This document shows positions 63,185 through 64,000 of a stretch of DNA of 64,000 nt, piece by piece. The DNA comes from Aquimarina sp. Aq107. Lineage in GTDB: Bacteria > Bacteroidota > Bacteroidia > Flavobacteriales > Flavobacteriaceae. The notes below the pieces were generated by a model. It saw only the letters and a program-made list of their open reading frames with translations, made no database searches and had not been told where the DNA came from. The stretch spans positions 2,444,501 to 2,508,500 of the forward strand of contig NZ_OX030782.1 in NCBI RefSeq assembly GCF_943733665.1, in the 5' to 3' direction. The translations under genes were made by a program, and so were the position numbers. Each line of letters starts with the position of its first letter. The first letter of the stretch is position 1.

Positions 63185-64000
63185 GTGAATATAGCTATTG
63201 TCATATTAAATTGGAATGGGCGTTCGTTATTAGAGCAATTCTTACCATCTGTTGTAAACCATTCAGAAGGAGCATCAGTGTATGTTGCAGATAACGCATC
63301 TACTGATGATTCTATAGAATATCTTAAAACATCATTTCCCGAAGTACAAATTATCCAAAATGATAGTAATGGAGGATACTCTAAAGGATACAATGATGCG
63401 TTAAGCAAGGTTGATGCTGATATTTATTGCCTGCTAAATAGTGATGTAGAGGTTACTAAAAATTGGCTTACCCCAATTATCGAAGCTTTTAAAAATTCTG
63501 AAAAAATTGGCGCAATACAGCCTAAAATTTTGGATTATAAAAAAATGAGCTATTTCGAATATGCTGGTGCAGCTGGAGGATTTATTGATAAATTCGGATA
63601 CCCATATTGTAGAGGAAGAATTTTTGATACACTTGAAGAAGACAAAGGTCAATATGATGATACTTTAGATATATTTTGGGCAAGTGGTGCCTGTTTATTT
63701 ATTAGAAAATCTGTTTTTGAGGAAGTTGGCAAACTGGATGAAGATTTCTTTGCGCATCAAGAAGAAATTGATCTGTGTTGGCGAATACAAAATACCGGCT
63801 ATCTAATTAAATATATAGGAAGATCAAAAGTGTACCACCTTGGTGGTGCTACGCTAAATGCTATGAACCCAAAAAAAACATTTCTTAACTTCAGAAATAG
63901 TTTACTTATGATAGTAAAAAACACTTCTGGAGTTTTTAGTTGGTATATTATTTTAGTTAGATTACTGCTAGATGGAATTGCAGGTGTTAAATTTGTATTA
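63185..64000 (+). CDS. Family 2 glycosyltransferase (partial, runs off the window)
   Basis: This reads 272 codons without stop to the window end. It starts with GTG as MNIAIVILNWNGRSLLEQFL, the standard GT2 opening. VADNASTDDSIEYL gives the nucleotide-binding aspartates and YCLLNSDVEVTKNWL the DxD-like site. IFWASGACLFIRKSVFEEVG and FFAHQEEIDLCWRIQ follow as in rhamnosyl/galactosyl-type GT2 enzymes. The last visible residues (SWYIILVRLLLDGIAGVKFVL is about 21, so only part is quoted: LLLDGIAGVKFVL) suggest C-terminal membrane segments beyond the window. A surface-glycan role is likely. Confidence 0.9.
   Translation, partial: MNIAIVILNWNGRSLLEQFLPSVVNHSEGASVYVADNASTDDSIEYLKTSFPEVQIIQNDSNGGYSKGYNDALSKVDADIYCLLNSDVEVTKNWLTPIIEAFKNSEKIGAIQPKILDYKKMSYFEYAGAAGGFIDKFGYPYCRGRIFDTLEEDKGQYDDTLDIFWASGACLFIRKSVFEEVGKLDEDFFAHQEEIDLCWRIQNTGYLIKYIGRSKVYHLGGATLNAMNPKKTFLNFRNSLLMIVKNTSGVFSWYIILVRLLLDGIAGVKFVL

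Noticed and set aside
1-64000. tRNA, rRNA or known riboswitch
   Set aside because: Read through by eye on both strands without finding a tRNA-like T-loop context, rRNA block or recognised riboswitch core; a covariance-model scan would be decisive.

Overview
The window is AT-rich and densely packed. It looks like chromosome of a marine Flavobacteriia member (Flavobacteriaceae, possibly Aquimarina or a close relative; the genus is inference). Supporting signs are TAnnTTTG-type -7 promoter boxes with short leaders, almost no Shine-Dalgarno sequences at starts, SusC/SusD and TonB-dependent receptors, type IX secretion C-terminal sorting domains, a YfhO/flippase operon, DUF4834, and a capnine-type sulfonolipid gene pair. 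I found no rRNA, tRNA, CRISPR array, transposase or integrase.

Layout. Positions 1-10300 hold housekeeping and stress genes: an MBL hydrolase, Bcp, an endonuclease III, an ECF sigma factor, UvrA and a peroxiredoxin-like protein. Positions 9560-12980 hold an amidohydrolase flanked by two related Arg/Asn/Tyr-rich secreted proteins, each behind a -24/-12 (sigma-54-like) element. Positions 13037-18547 are a minus-strand envelope-glycan operon (DUF4834, YfhO, glycosyltransferase, flippase), divergent from an outer-membrane barrel with a very charged tail. Positions 20500-26145 form a small uptake locus: a GntR/FadR regulator with a tandem operator, a candidate antisense-strand sRNA, SusC and SusD, with no glycosidase. 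Positions 26523-30470 hold a GNAT-fold acyltransferase, a double-glycine-leader Cys-rich peptide, and a CapB-like plus CapA-like pair (cysteate acyltransferase and cysteate synthase).

Positions 30562-39917 hold a prolyl-oligopeptidase, YbaB, an OmpA protein, YegP, threonine aldolase, a large metzincin, prfB with its programmed +1 frameshift, and an ArsC-like reductase. Positions 39980-43225 hold an unusual pair: a TraO-like barrel with a long lipoprotein made of Ig-like repeats, without any conjugation genes. Next come a TonB-dependent receptor, fumC and a TPR/LuxR-type regulator.

Positions 50177-58256 are an extracellular locus: a G8-domain (CEMIP-like) T9SS protein, a secreted c-type cytochrome with a ricin-type lectin domain, and a GH18 lipoprotein. 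Between the first two, on the opposite strand, lie two tandem 28-residue microprotein genes. Their last 12 residues are identical, although 10 of those 12 codons differ synonymously. They have a consensus promoter and a shared bidirectional terminator; I regard them as the most interesting undescribed element here. The window ends with a Met gamma-lyase/Lrp divergent pair, an MFS transporter, holA, an HsdR_N-like protein and a truncated GT2 glycosyltransferase.
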